The translations under genes and the position numbers were made by a program. Source: Planococcaceae bacterium UBA3370 (GTDB lineage Bacteria > Bacillota > Bacilli > Bacillales_A > Planococcaceae). From it: DNA of 7,768 nucleotides. Below are positions 1 to 5,574 of this stretch, one piece after another (position 1 is the first letter of the stretch; the number at the start of each line of letters is the position of its first letter). The stretch lies in the NCBI GenBank assembly GCA_002360295.1, contig DEQI01000278.1:1-7768 (forward strand). The letters run 5' to 3'. The notes below the pieces were generated by a model. That model did not search any database and had not been told where the DNA came from. It saw nothing but the letters and a program-made list of their open reading frames with translations.

Positions 1-252
1 TCACTATTTGCCTTATTCAGTACATCCAAAAGAGATACTGCCGCTGTTGTAACGAGTGCCTTTCTCGTCGTAGCCTACTATAAAAAATTTCGGTACGCAG
101 CTCCAAGGTCATTTTCTACTAGGTTCATTTACTTCATTTCCACCAACAGAAGCTCTCTAAAAAACTACCCTACTATACTTTTCCTCTTCAACGCTTTTCA
201 TTTGAACTTAACGATTATACTACAATTGTTTTTCCGAAAAATCAATATACAT
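1..252. other. Window edge, no gene supported
   Basis: I see no gene I can defend here. On the plus strand, frame 1 is open from base 1 to the stop at 346-348, but it has no start in the window and runs antisense into the lipoprotein gene. On the minus strand there are only very short start-to-stop frames. A TATAAT-like hexamer lies on the minus strand near 216-221 without a good -35. The stretch could contain the end of a neighbouring gene cut by the window or a decayed one. Confidence 0.4.
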
Positions 253-765
253 TCAATTTTCCGGCTTTTTAAACGACTTCTTACGCGTAATGGGCTCTCC
301 AATAGTTACATGATCCAATATTTCCTCATCCGAACCTTCGTGCAATAATATGATTTCATCGATATAAGGGAAATTAGCAAAATAAGATTCTGCTAATGAA
401 CCCATGAAAACATACCCGCCAGCCGACCCTTGCACATTAAAAATACCATCATCAAAATTCAACACTAACGTACGATCATTATTTTTTATTGTATAGTCGA
501 TTAAACCTACATCCTTTCGACCTGCTTGATCATAAATATAACGAACTAGTGATAATTTTGCACTTTCATATGGCACTTGAATCGGCTCTACATATTCAGC
601 CTGCTCGTCGCTTACAAAAACTGTGATTTCTTGTTTAGTAGCAATTGTTTCTGTTGGTTTGGCTGCTTCCGCTATTGTTATCGAATCCGGCTTTTGAGCA
701 TCTTCCTCGGTACAGCCAGCTAATAAAACAGCCGCAAACACACTTGCTATCAACCATTTTTTCAT
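253..765 (-). CDS. GerMN-like sporulation/germination lipoprotein
   Basis: Predicted membrane-anchored lipoprotein of 170 residues. The first residues, MKKWLIASVFAAVLLAGC, are a textbook lipoprotein signal: two lysines, a hydrophobic stretch and lipobox LAGC, with Cys18 as the lipidated residue. A polar linker (about 19-45) leads to a domain beginning EITVFVSDEQAEYV. Its later part (TLVLNFDDGIF, then GSAG, then FPYIDEIILLHEG) has the order of the GerMN domain seen in GerM and other germination or sporulation proteins. I chose the start at 765 because an AGGGGTG ribosome site lies 8 bases upstream and the lipobox then sits at normal depth; a longer frame to 795 would put ten extra residues before the signal. 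The gene stands alone on the minus strand downstream of the DUF2268 gene. The lipoprotein call is firm; the GerMN call comes from motif order only, and the ligand or partner is unknown. Confidence 0.78.
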   Translation of the reverse strand: MKKWLIASVFAAVLLAGCTEEDAQKPDSITIAEAAKPTETIATKQEITVFVSDEQAEYVEPIQVPYESAKLSLVRYIYDQAGRKDVGLIDYTIKNNDRTLVLNFDDGIFNVQGSAGGYVFMGSLAESYFANFPYIDEIILLHEGSDEEILDHVTIGEPITRKKSFKKPEN

Positions 766-852
766 GCCATTTTCACCCCTTAACATTATTACCATTATTT
801 TAACAAAAAACGATGTGCATCTTCCTATATTTCTATAACATTGAATAATTTA

Positions 853-890
853 TTTAGGTACAAATATATTTTCATATACTTTTACCTAAA
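853..890 (-). terminator. 38-nt near-perfect hairpin across a stop codon
   Basis: TTTAGGTA at 853-860 pairs with TACCTAAA at 883-890, and AAATATAT at 862-869 pairs with ATATACTT at 874-881. This gives two 8-bp stems separated by one mismatch (861/882) and closed by a four-base loop; on the minus strand the loop reads GAAA and the inner stem has one G-U pair. It covers the TAG stop (886-888) of the DUF2268 gene. The tail after it on the minus strand is AT-rich but not a real U-run, so it may be a weak terminator, a 3' mRNA-stabilising stem, or an operator. Confidence 0.45.
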
Positions 891-1665
891 TGTTAAACGA
901 AGAATTTTCAAGAATTTGTTGAGCAGACACGGATAAATATGCACCCAAGTTATTCTGTTTCGCTGCAAAGGATTGGACTATTCGATAGCCAATACAATAT
1001 CCAATCCATGGTGGCATTGTATGATTCCCATACAAATATTCCCGATGTTGATTTACCCCTTTTAATTGTAAGTTCGCTACAAAATATTTCTTCCATATTG
1101 GATCTATTTCTTCTTTTGTATAACGCTTTGTCCACGGAGAAAGATATTGCTCTCCATATAATTGTTCTACAGTATACTCTGCAAGTCCTTCCATGATTAA
1201 CGAATCTAGTAATGGTATCTGATCTGGTGATTGCTGTAAATAGGCAAGCCTACATACATGATGATATTCATGCGCTAGTAGTGCCTTTAATTCTATTTCT
1301 TCTATTCGTGTAGAAACGAATAGGACAAGTGCCTTCCGATAGGCGACGCCATTTTTTTGAGGCCCTTCTTTAGTAATCGGTAAGAGTATTACAGCTGAAT
1401 CTGGTCCTCTCCAAAGTTCGCGAAGACGATTGTACTCTTGCTCCACCGTTTGCCACAAAGATGTAGACAAAAAACTTTTTACACTATTGATTTCATCTGG
1501 CTTAAATAAGCCTTGTCGTAATAGTTCAAACTGCATTTCTCCAGCTGTTATATTATTAAATAACGGTAATAACGGTGCACAAATGATCTCTTTATGTGCC
1601 AAAATAGCGTTGTCATTAGTTACAAGCAGTTGTTTTAACCACTCGTCTGTTTTCATTACTGCCAT
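886..1665 (-). CDS. DUF2268 family putative zinc-dependent protease (YjaZ-like)
   Basis: Predicted cytoplasmic protein of 259 residues with the gluzincin motif HEYHH at about residues 132-136 (LLAHEYHHVCRLAYL). About 25 residues later comes MEGLAEYTVEQLYG, whose glutamates are in the usual place for the third zinc ligand of this fold. The C-terminal part, with MPPWIGYCIGYRIVQ, fits the DUF2268 domain. Length and layout match B. subtilis YjaZ, an uncharacterised protein of about 260 residues. No signal peptide is visible. The longest frame begins with GTG at 1675-1677, but that codon overlaps the AAGGGTGA ribosome site, so I prefer the ATG at 1663-1665 (spacing about 8 from GGTGA). It is divergent from the 88-residue gene across about 105 bases. 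Proteolytic activity is inferred from the motif; the substrate is unknown. Confidence 0.82.
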   Translation of the reverse strand: MAVMKTDEWLKQLLVTNDNAILAHKEIICAPLLPLFNNITAGEMQFELLRQGLFKPDEINSVKSFLSTSLWQTVEQEYNRLRELWRGPDSAVILLPITKEGPQKNGVAYRKALVLFVSTRIEEIELKALLAHEYHHVCRLAYLQQSPDQIPLLDSLIMEGLAEYTVEQLYGEQYLSPWTKRYTKEEIDPIWKKYFVANLQLKGVNQHREYLYGNHTMPPWIGYCIGYRIVQSFAAKQNNLGAYLSVSAQQILENSSFNI

Positions 1666-1730
1666 AAAAAAATTCACCCTTCGTTAGTATACGCCGTGGA
1701 CAATTGGCATGTGTGTGTTCTTCTTTTTAG

Positions 1731-1739
1731 CATATAGTA
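1731..1739 (+). promoter_or_regulatory. Candidate -10 (CATATAGTA) for the 88-residue gene
   Basis: GCATATAGTA at 1730-1739 matches the -10 pattern GCATANNNTA of sporulation sigma-K promoters and lies about 33 bases before the ATG. I do not see the expected AC-type -35 at the right distance. TTGGCA at 1704-1709 would suit sigma-A but is too far from TATAGT (23 bases). Assignment to a sigma factor is therefore a guess. Confidence 0.25.
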
Positions 1740-1771
1740 AAACACATTCTATTAGAAAGGAGGCTATATAA

Positions 1772-2038
1772 ATGAATCCAGCTTATGCATATGATTTATG
1801 CTGCAAATATCATGGTAGTCGAGTGCGTATTACAGATAAACAAGGTAATACACATGTAGGGCATATTACACGCGTTACAAGAAGAATGGTTTGGCTCGAG
1901 CCTGGTAATCCTGGTGGGTTTGGTTTAGGCTATTGGGGCTGGGGGCCAGGCTATGGTTACGGCGGTAGCGGTTTAGGCGTTGGTATCGCGATTGGTGCTA
2001 TTGCCGGTATCGCATTAGCATCTTTATTCTTCTGGTAA
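1772..2038 (+). CDS. Small Gly/Tyr-rich protein with C-terminal membrane segment
   Basis: An 88-residue protein of unknown function. Residues about 8-42 (DLCCKYHGSRVRITDKQGNT and on through HITRVTRRMVWLEPG) form a small alternating beta pattern of the kind 'G..V.I.D..G....G.I..V....V.LEP', like a short Sm- or SH3-like barrel. Residues about 43-68 are rich in Gly, Tyr and Trp (GLGYWGWGPGYGYGG). The last 20 residues (VGIAIGAIAGIALASLFFW) are one hydrophobic segment with a GxxxG-like pattern. The start is secure: AAAGGAGG at 1756-1763, 8 bases before the ATG. Similar small proteins are widespread and unnamed in Bacillaceae. A spore-surface or envelope role is plausible from composition and the sporulation-like -10, but this is inference. 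Confidence 0.8.
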   Translation: MNPAYAYDLCCKYHGSRVRITDKQGNTHVGHITRVTRRMVWLEPGNPGGFGLGYWGWGPGYGYGGSGLGVGIAIGAIAGIALASLFFW

Positions 2039-2175
2039 AACATTTTCTTATCATATGCAGGCGAATTCCCTTATTCATACAAACGCCATATATCACCATT
2101 ATTTTTTGAACGATTTGTGAAAACATACACAAACTACTTTCTTTTTTCTGTATTAGGAGTAGAATAAAAGTACAA

Positions 2176-2233
2176 ACTGATATATAACAAAAGCAATTAA
2201 CCAATCTTTTTCAGTCGTTTGTTATATAACAAA
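2176..2233 (+). promoter_or_regulatory. Paired dyad sites upstream of the 43-residue gene
   Basis: TTTGTTATATAACAAA at 2218-2233 is a perfect 16-bp palindrome. An imperfect copy (5 of 8 matches on its left half, perfect right half ATAACAAA) is centred 42 bases upstream at 2176-2191, so TATATAACAAAA occurs twice (2181-2192 and 2223-2234). The 42-base centre spacing is four helical turns, which suits cooperative binding of a dimeric regulator on one DNA face. The upstream copy also reads TGATATATA, a possible extended -10. The rest of the gap 2039-2175 holds nothing else clear; TAGAAT at 2160-2165 is another weak -10. Confidence 0.4.
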
Positions 2234-2260
2234 AAATGAACTTTAAAAGGGGAATTCACT

Positions 2261-2392
2261 ATGTGGGTTATTACTGTCTTCGAAAAAAATTCTTATCGTA
2301 TGTTTGAGTACAACACTAAAAGCGAAGCATTAAAAGCTTTAGCAAAATTCAATAAATCAGCTATGCTGTCCTATACAAATAAAATCGCTTAA
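2261..2392 (+). CDS. Small conserved-looking protein, 43 residues
   Basis: Encodes MWVITVFEKNSYRMFEYNTK followed by a Lys/Ala-rich half ending SYTNKIA. It starts at ATG after AAAAGGGG (2245-2252, spacing 8) and is followed 10 bases later by an intrinsic terminator, so ribosome site, frame and terminator all agree that this is a real gene. The pattern suggests two beta strands (WVITVFE, YRMFEY) and one helix (KSEALKALAKFNKS), a compact alpha/beta fold. No signal or membrane segment is present. I do not recognise a named family; function unknown. Small size and the upstream palindromes suggest a tightly regulated small protein. Confidence 0.72.
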   Translation: MWVITVFEKNSYRMFEYNTKSEALKALAKFNKSAMLSYTNKIA

Positions 2393-2401
2393 TACAACTT
2401 A

Positions 2402-2443
2402 GACCCTCGAAACCTCTAATAAGAGTTGTTCGGGGTTTTTTTT
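2402..2443 (+). terminator. Intrinsic terminator after the 43-residue gene
   Basis: CCCTCGAA pairs with TTCGGGG (one bulged T), and inside it CTCT pairs with AGAG around an AATA loop. A run of eight T follows directly. It begins 10 bases after the stop codon. Confidence 0.8.
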
Positions 2444-2458
2444 AAAAGCATACCTAAT

Positions 2459-2499
2459 AAAAAGTATCTAAACCTATTACCAGATTTAGATACTTTTTT
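2459..2499. terminator. Bidirectional intrinsic terminator
   Basis: AAAAAGTATCTAAA at 2459-2472 is the exact complement of TTTAGATACTTTTT at 2485-2498, a 14-bp stem with a 12-base loop. T-runs follow on both strands. It ends 2 bases before the stop codon of the minus-strand MFS gene, so it serves that operon and insulates it from the plus-strand small gene. Confidence 0.85.
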
Positions 2500-2501
2500 A
2501 T

Positions 2502-3692
2502 TTATGATATTTTTAATAATTCCTTATCACGTCTGCCGTGCAGTAAATGGTATAAAGGAATACAGCAAATAATGACGACTACCATTGCTACAAAAACAGT
2601 GCGATAACCTGTATGAGGAACGATAAAACCGAGAGAATAAGGACCTACGCCTAACCCTAAATCAAACATAATGAAATAAGTTGAAGTAGCTAATCCGAAA
2701 CGGTGCGGCTCTGTGACTTTAACTGCGATTGCTTGAGCAACCGAGTTGAAATTTCCATATCCAAGACCAATAAGTGCTGCGGCAAGTAAAAGCATCCAGC
2801 CAGCTGTCGCTTGACTAAACAGCGCCATGCCAATTGCAAAAAGGATAAAGCATGGATACGCGACAATATTACCACCACGTGCATCCATTAATTTCCCTGT
2901 AAAAGGACGCGATAGAATAATTACTACAGCGTATACGAGGAAGAAGTAGCTAGCAGCCTTTACTAGATGTATGTCCTCCGCATAGAACGTAATAAATGAC
3001 ATTACTCCTGAATAACTATAGCCGATTAATAAGGCAATGAATGAAATAGGTACTGCTTTTCTTTCAATAAACTTCCCAATAAACGATTCTTTCTCTTGAA
3101 CAGCACCCTTCTTCTTATGTAAAGGTACATTGATTTTCACAATAGCAAAAATGAGCATACAGAAAATAGATAATACGATATTGAATGCAAAAATCCATGT
3201 AAATCCATTTTCAAGATTCATCAAGAAAATGCCAACAAATGGACCGATTGCAGTCGCTAAAATAGCACTCAAACTGTAATAGCCAATCCCTTCCCCTTTT
3301 CTGGCAGGTGGTAGTATTTGCGCTATTATTGTACCTGTAGCTGTGCCGGCAACCCCAACAGCCACTCCTTGTAATAAACGAATGACAAGTAACAGTGAAA
3401 TATTAAATACAAAAAGGTAACTAACAGATGTAATAGCAAATGCGATAATACCAAACCATAATGTCTTTAATACACTTATTTCTCCAATTACACGTCCTGC
3501 TCCGAGCCGACCAATAAGTGAGCCTATTATAAATATACTAGAAACTAGTCCAGCAGTACTTGTTGATACATGAAATTCTTCTTTTGCAAAAGAAGCAATG
3601 GTAACCAGTAATAAAAAATACATTAATGTTAGTAAAAAGTTAATGGAAGCAATCATTAAAAATTCCTTCGTCCATAATTTATCCTTGTTCAC
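2502..3692 (-). CDS. MFS transporter, drug-exporter type (YwoG-like)
   Basis: Predicted 12-helix inner-membrane secondary transporter of 396 residues, the normal length for the major facilitator superfamily. The loop after helix 2 carries the family motif as GSLIGRLGAGRVIGE. The matching loop in the second half reads SRPFTGKLMDARGG. A basic cytoplasmic loop (about residues 192-212, HKKKGAVQEKESFIGKFIERK) divides the two six-helix halves. RLLQGVAVGVAG in helix 4 and IGPFVGIFLM in helix 5 fit proton-coupled exporters. The start is GTG at 3690-3692, placed 5 bases after AGAGGGG. The gap to the upstream marR stop is only 14 bases, so the two are one operon and the substrate is probably also the MarR ligand. 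Size and pairing recall B. subtilis YwoG with YwoH, from memory. The substrate cannot be read from the sequence. Confidence 0.88.
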   Translation of the reverse strand: MNKDKLWTKEFLMIASINFLLTLMYFLLLVTIASFAKEEFHVSTSTAGLVSSIFIIGSLIGRLGAGRVIGEISVLKTLWFGIIAFAITSVSYLFVFNISLLLVIRLLQGVAVGVAGTATGTIIAQILPPARKGEGIGYYSLSAILATAIGPFVGIFLMNLENGFTWIFAFNIVLSIFCMLIFAIVKINVPLHKKKGAVQEKESFIGKFIERKAVPISFIALLIGYSYSGVMSFITFYAEDIHLVKAASYFFLVYAVVIILSRPFTGKLMDARGGNIVAYPCFILFAIGMALFSQATAGWMLLLAAALIGLGYGNFNSVAQAIAVKVTEPHRFGLATSTYFIMFDLGLGVGPYSLGFIVPHTGYRTVFVAMVVVIICCIPLYHLLHGRRDKELLKIS

Positions 3693-3706
3693 AATACCCC
3701 TCTATT

Positions 3707-4120
3707 CTATTTCTTTAAGTTTTGCTGTAACTGATCAAATACAGCTAAGCCTTGTTCTAGCTCGTGTTCTGTTATTCCTTGCGTTAGGTGAGATACAAAC
3801 TGTTCCACATCAGCCTTTATCTCTTTATATTTAGTAATACCTAATGCAGTAATAACCATCATTTTCTGCCTTTTATCTTGACCTACTTGTATTTCAATAA
3901 ATGATTGCTCTAGCATCTTTTGGGCTACAGGTGTAATAGTTGGTTTTTCTACATGCCAAAATGCGGCAATCTCTGAAAAAGAAGCAGGTCCAACTTCCAC
4001 TAAATAACGTAGCAATCCCCACTGCATTTCAGTCACTTTATGTGGTGTTAATGTTTCTAGCATTTGATTAGCATATTGCCTTTGCACCAATTTCATCGTC
4101 AAAAAATAGTTGTACATCAT
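3707..4120 (-). CDS. MarR family transcriptional repressor
   Basis: A 137-residue winged-helix regulator of normal MarR length. The helix-turn-helix is at about residues 47-75 (SFSEIAAFWHVEKPTITPVA), followed by the wing, where VGQDKRQKMMVIT carries the conserved Asp-x-Arg. Flanking N- and C-terminal helices (2-22 and 100-136) would form the dimer. It is the first gene of an operon with the MFS transporter. AGAGAGG lies 4 bases before the ATG. A dyad at 4147-4165 overlaps its promoter, so it very likely represses its own operon until a small molecule binds. Such proteins typically control efflux of phenolic compounds or antibiotics; the inducer here is unknown. Confidence 0.9.
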   Translation of the reverse strand: MMYNYFLTMKLVQRQYANQMLETLTPHKVTEMQWGLLRYLVEVGPASFSEIAAFWHVEKPTITPVAQKMLEQSFIEIQVGQDKRQKMMVITALGITKYKEIKADVEQFVSHLTQGITEHELEQGLAVFDQLQQNLKK

Positions 4121-4146
4121 AAAACCTCTCTTAAATGAATTTAAAT

Positions 4147-4165
4147 TAGTTAGATTAACTAACTA
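4147..4165. promoter_or_regulatory. Probable MarR operator
   Basis: TAGTTAG and CTAACTA flank a 5-base ATTAA centre, giving a 19-bp dyad. It overlaps the -10 element and the likely transcription start of the marR-MFS operon, the expected position for an autorepressor site. Binding by this MarR is inferred from position and symmetry. Confidence 0.65.
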
Positions 4166-4190
4166 TATAAACTTAATAAAGCTATGTCAA
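4162..4190 (-). promoter_or_regulatory. Sigma-A promoter of the marR-MFS operon
   Basis: On the minus strand TTGACA (4185-4190) is followed after exactly 17 bases by TATAGT (4162-4167). The -35 is a perfect consensus match and the -10 is 5 of 6. Transcription would start near 4155, leaving a leader of about 35 bases before the marR ATG. Confidence 0.8.
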
Positions 4191-4446
4191 TGTAAGCTGT
4201 TAAACAACATTTCAAATTACTGTAAAGACGTGTTACTACTTATTAAAATTGACGACATATTTACTCCAAAGACTCGTTATATTTTTACATACTACAAATC
4301 TCGCTAAACTTTCTAAATACGTATTTGTGGCTTACTTAATCGTACATTATGATGGCAAAAACTCTGTTTAGAGGAGTATAATGCTCGCTTCAATATTGAG
4401 TTAATCCAGCTATTTATGTGTTTATCCGGAGTATTTAATGAGTAAA
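4191..4446. other. Intergenic stretch with small palindrome, no gene
   Basis: No convincing coding region. AAATACGTATTT at 4315-4326 is a perfect 12-bp palindrome. On the plus strand AGAGGAG lies 4 bases before an ATG at 4380, but that frame stops after 7 codons, and GGAG before the ATG at 4438 gives only 4 codons. These could be traces of decayed genes or chance. Confidence 0.4.
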
Positions 4447-4485
4447 GTCAAATAAAAATAAAGCTGCTTTTAATTCGCAGCTTTA
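4447..4485 (-). terminator. Intrinsic terminator of the small secreted-protein gene
   Basis: TAAAGCTGC at 4459-4467 pairs with GCAGCTTTA at 4477-4485, a 9-bp stem with a 9-base loop. Read on the minus strand it is followed by a T-rich tail, ATTTTTATTT. It lies 21 bases after the stop codon of the gene ending at 4506. Confidence 0.8.
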
Positions 4486-4505
4486 CACGTACCTCTTGTA
4501 TTTTG

Positions 4506-4766
4506 TTAATCATCGGATTTTTGCTTTATTGTCCCATACTCTGTTGTAAAGGCAGGAATTATTGTTGATTGTCCATACTTAATGGCTACATCTAGTTCAT
4601 TCATATTCCCCATATCTATACTCATGGGAAAATAACTATTATTTGCACTTATATCCTCATTTAGATCGTCAGCATTTCCTAAGGCACTTGCTAATGAATA
4701 CATATTTTCTGAAAAAAGTGGACCGATGAATAACAATGATGCAAATCGTAATCGCATATATCTCAT
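4506..4766 (-). CDS. Small protein with probable secretion signal, unknown function
   Basis: An 86-residue protein I do not recognise. The N-terminus has three arginines among residues 2-7, then a hydrophobic run FASLLFIGPLF, then SENMYSLASA, where Sec cleavage after ASA (about residue 28) would be acceptable. The mature part would be about 58 residues, acidic at first (NADDLNEDIS), without cysteines, ending in KQKSDD. The ribosome site AGGAGGG lies 7 bases before the ATG at 4766; a second ATG at 4770 would be too close and gives a different short frame. It has its own terminator and a separate upstream promoter candidate, so it is a one-gene unit. The hydrophobic stretch is short and contains a proline, so export is likely but not certain. 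Confidence 0.65.
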   Translation of the reverse strand: MRYMRLRFASLLFIGPLFSENMYSLASALGNADDLNEDISANNSYFPMSIDMGNMNELDVAIKYGQSTIIPAFTTEYGTIKQKSDD

Positions 4767-4788
4767 GCATAATCCCTCCTATTTGAGT

Positions 4789-4836
4789 ATTCGTTTAATG
4801 AAGTGCTATATTAAAATACTATCCCCAAAAACGAAT
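4789..4836. repeat. Inverted repeats in the upstream region
   Basis: ATTCGTTT at 4789-4796 is matched by AAACGAAT at 4829-4836. Inside this frame AGTATT (4786-4791) is matched by AATACT (4815-4820). The two pairings share bases, so they are alternatives. They surround the expected transcription start of the gene at 4506-4766 and could be an operator or a leader structure. Confidence 0.35.
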
Positions 4837-4845
4837 AAACTAAAC
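4821..4845 (-). promoter_or_regulatory. Sigma-B-like promoter candidate
   Basis: On the minus strand GTTTAG (4840-4845) and GGGGAT (4821-4826) are separated by 13 bases. Each is one mismatch from the general-stress sigma-B pattern GTTTAA / GGGWAW with a spacer of 12-15. Transcription would start about 50 bases before the ATG at 4766. No good sigma-A pair competes. Such patterns occur by chance in AT-rich DNA. Confidence 0.35.
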
Positions 4846-4853
4846 ATGAAAAG

Positions 4854-4884
4854 TAGTATTATTTTTTTAAGATATATCATACTA
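4854..4884 (-). terminator. Weak stem after the Nudix gene
   Basis: TAGTAT at 4854-4859 and ATACTA at 4879-4884 can form a 6-bp stem with a 19-base loop, followed on the minus strand by CTTTTC. It is 7 bases after the Nudix stop codon. The long loop and short T-run make it a weak terminator at best. Confidence 0.3.
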
Positions 4885-4891
4885 AATTTAA

Positions 4892-5353
4892 TTATATTTT
4901 TTGCCCAAGCAGATCTTCTATATAGGGTTGAATATAACTGCGATAGCCTTCTGTTAACCCTTCTGGCAGGTGTTTTAAAGAAAAATATTGCAAACTCTTC
5001 GTTTCTACTTCATCCGTGCACATAATTCCTGTTGCCTCTCTTGTTACAAAGACCGCTGTCACCGAATAAAGTTCGTCACCATTCGATACTTTCAAGTAAT
5101 ATTTTGGACCTGAAAACACACCAAGAAGCTTTAATTCCCCTATTTCTAATCCAGTTTCTTCGCGTACTTCTCTTCGGGCCGTATCTTCAAGACTTTCACC
5201 AAGTTCCATTAGCCCACCTGGCAACCCCCAACTACAATCGTTTCGAAGCTGTAATAAAACTTCACTTTTATCATTCAGTATTATGGCAACGGAACCAGGT
5301 AAAATAAGTGGCTGATGTCCTACATATTGTCTCAACTGTTTGAAATACTCCAT
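4892..5353 (-). CDS. Nudix hydrolase
   Basis: A 153-residue cytoplasmic hydrolase of nucleoside diphosphates linked to another moiety. The Nudix box GX5EX7REUXEEXGU is complete at residues 47-69: Gly47, Glu53, Arg61, Glu62, Glu65, Glu66, Gly68. These include the metal-binding glutamates. The strand before it, VAIILNDKSEVLLQLRNDCS, is typical of the fold. The N-terminal LRQYVGHQPLILPGS and the later LLGVFSGPKYYLKVSNGDEL fit the YjhB-like Bacillus subgroup, whose substrates are poorly known. AAAGGGG lies 7 bases before the ATG. The ATG overlaps the TAA of the truncated upstream frame (TAATG), so it was probably the second gene of a translationally coupled pair. It now lies behind the terminator of the methyltransferase gene, and I see no clear promoter of its own. 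Confidence 0.92.
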   Translation of the reverse strand: MEYFKQLRQYVGHQPLILPGSVAIILNDKSEVLLQLRNDCSWGLPGGLMELGESLEDTARREVREETGLEIGELKLLGVFSGPKYYLKVSNGDELYSVTAVFVTREATGIMCTDEVETKSLQYFSLKHLPEGLTEGYRSYIQPYIEDLLGQKI

Positions 5354-5544
5354 TATACGACCCCTTTCAGAAAATCCTTACACTGTTGAAAATGATGTTC
5401 ATCATGCTGTAACAAACCTGAAAAGTAGCTTACAAAAGTAGTACGATTAATAATAAATTCTCTTATCCAGCTATCTTCATTTAATATTTCTATTTGTTTT
5501 ATTAGCTTTGCTCGCGTAACAACGTGCCTTATAAAAAGAACTGC
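5353..5544 (-). pseudogene. C-terminal remnant, probable DinB-superfamily protein
   Basis: An open frame of 63 codons with no ATG, GTG or usable TTG near its upstream end. Its translation runs LIKQIEILNEDSWIREF, then a middle part, then LLQHDEHHFQQCKDFL before TAA. The pattern of an acidic 'L.EDSW' followed about 25 residues later by HDEHHFQQ matches the C-terminal third of DinB/YfiT-like metal-binding four-helix proteins, where the last helix supplies a histidine ligand. The frame enters the terminator of the methyltransferase gene and stops at 5545-5547, so the N-terminal two thirds are missing. Its stop overlaps the Nudix ATG, which supports a real former gene. The DinB assignment is from motif resemblance only. 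Confidence 0.5.
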
Positions 5545-5562
5545 CTATAAAATTCAGACAGT
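5533..5562 (-). terminator. Intrinsic terminator of the methyltransferase gene
   Basis: ACTGCCT at 5540-5546 pairs with AGACAGT at 5556-5562 (one G-U pair), with a 9-base loop. On the minus strand it is followed by TCTTTTTAT. It begins 12 bases after the stop of the methyltransferase gene. The remnant gene begins inside it. Confidence 0.7.
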
Positions 5563-5574
5563 CCTCCATTATCA

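Noticed and set aside
1..348. Plus-strand open frame without stop for 115 codons
   Set aside because: It has no start in the window, runs antisense into the lipoprotein gene, and its translation shows no family motif; long chance frames are common opposite a real gene.
939..1196. Plus-strand frame opposite the DUF2268 gene
   Set aside because: Antisense shadow of a gene with a recognisable HExxH motif; no ribosome site.
2054..2091. Possible terminator after the 88-residue gene (ATATG/CATAT with GCG/CGC)
   Set aside because: The stem has a 3-base bulge and a 20-base loop; the T-run is about 10 bases further on. Too weak to annotate.
4110..4307. 65-codon plus-strand frame over the marR promoter
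   Set aside because: It starts inside marR on the other strand, has no ribosome site and covers the promoter and operator.
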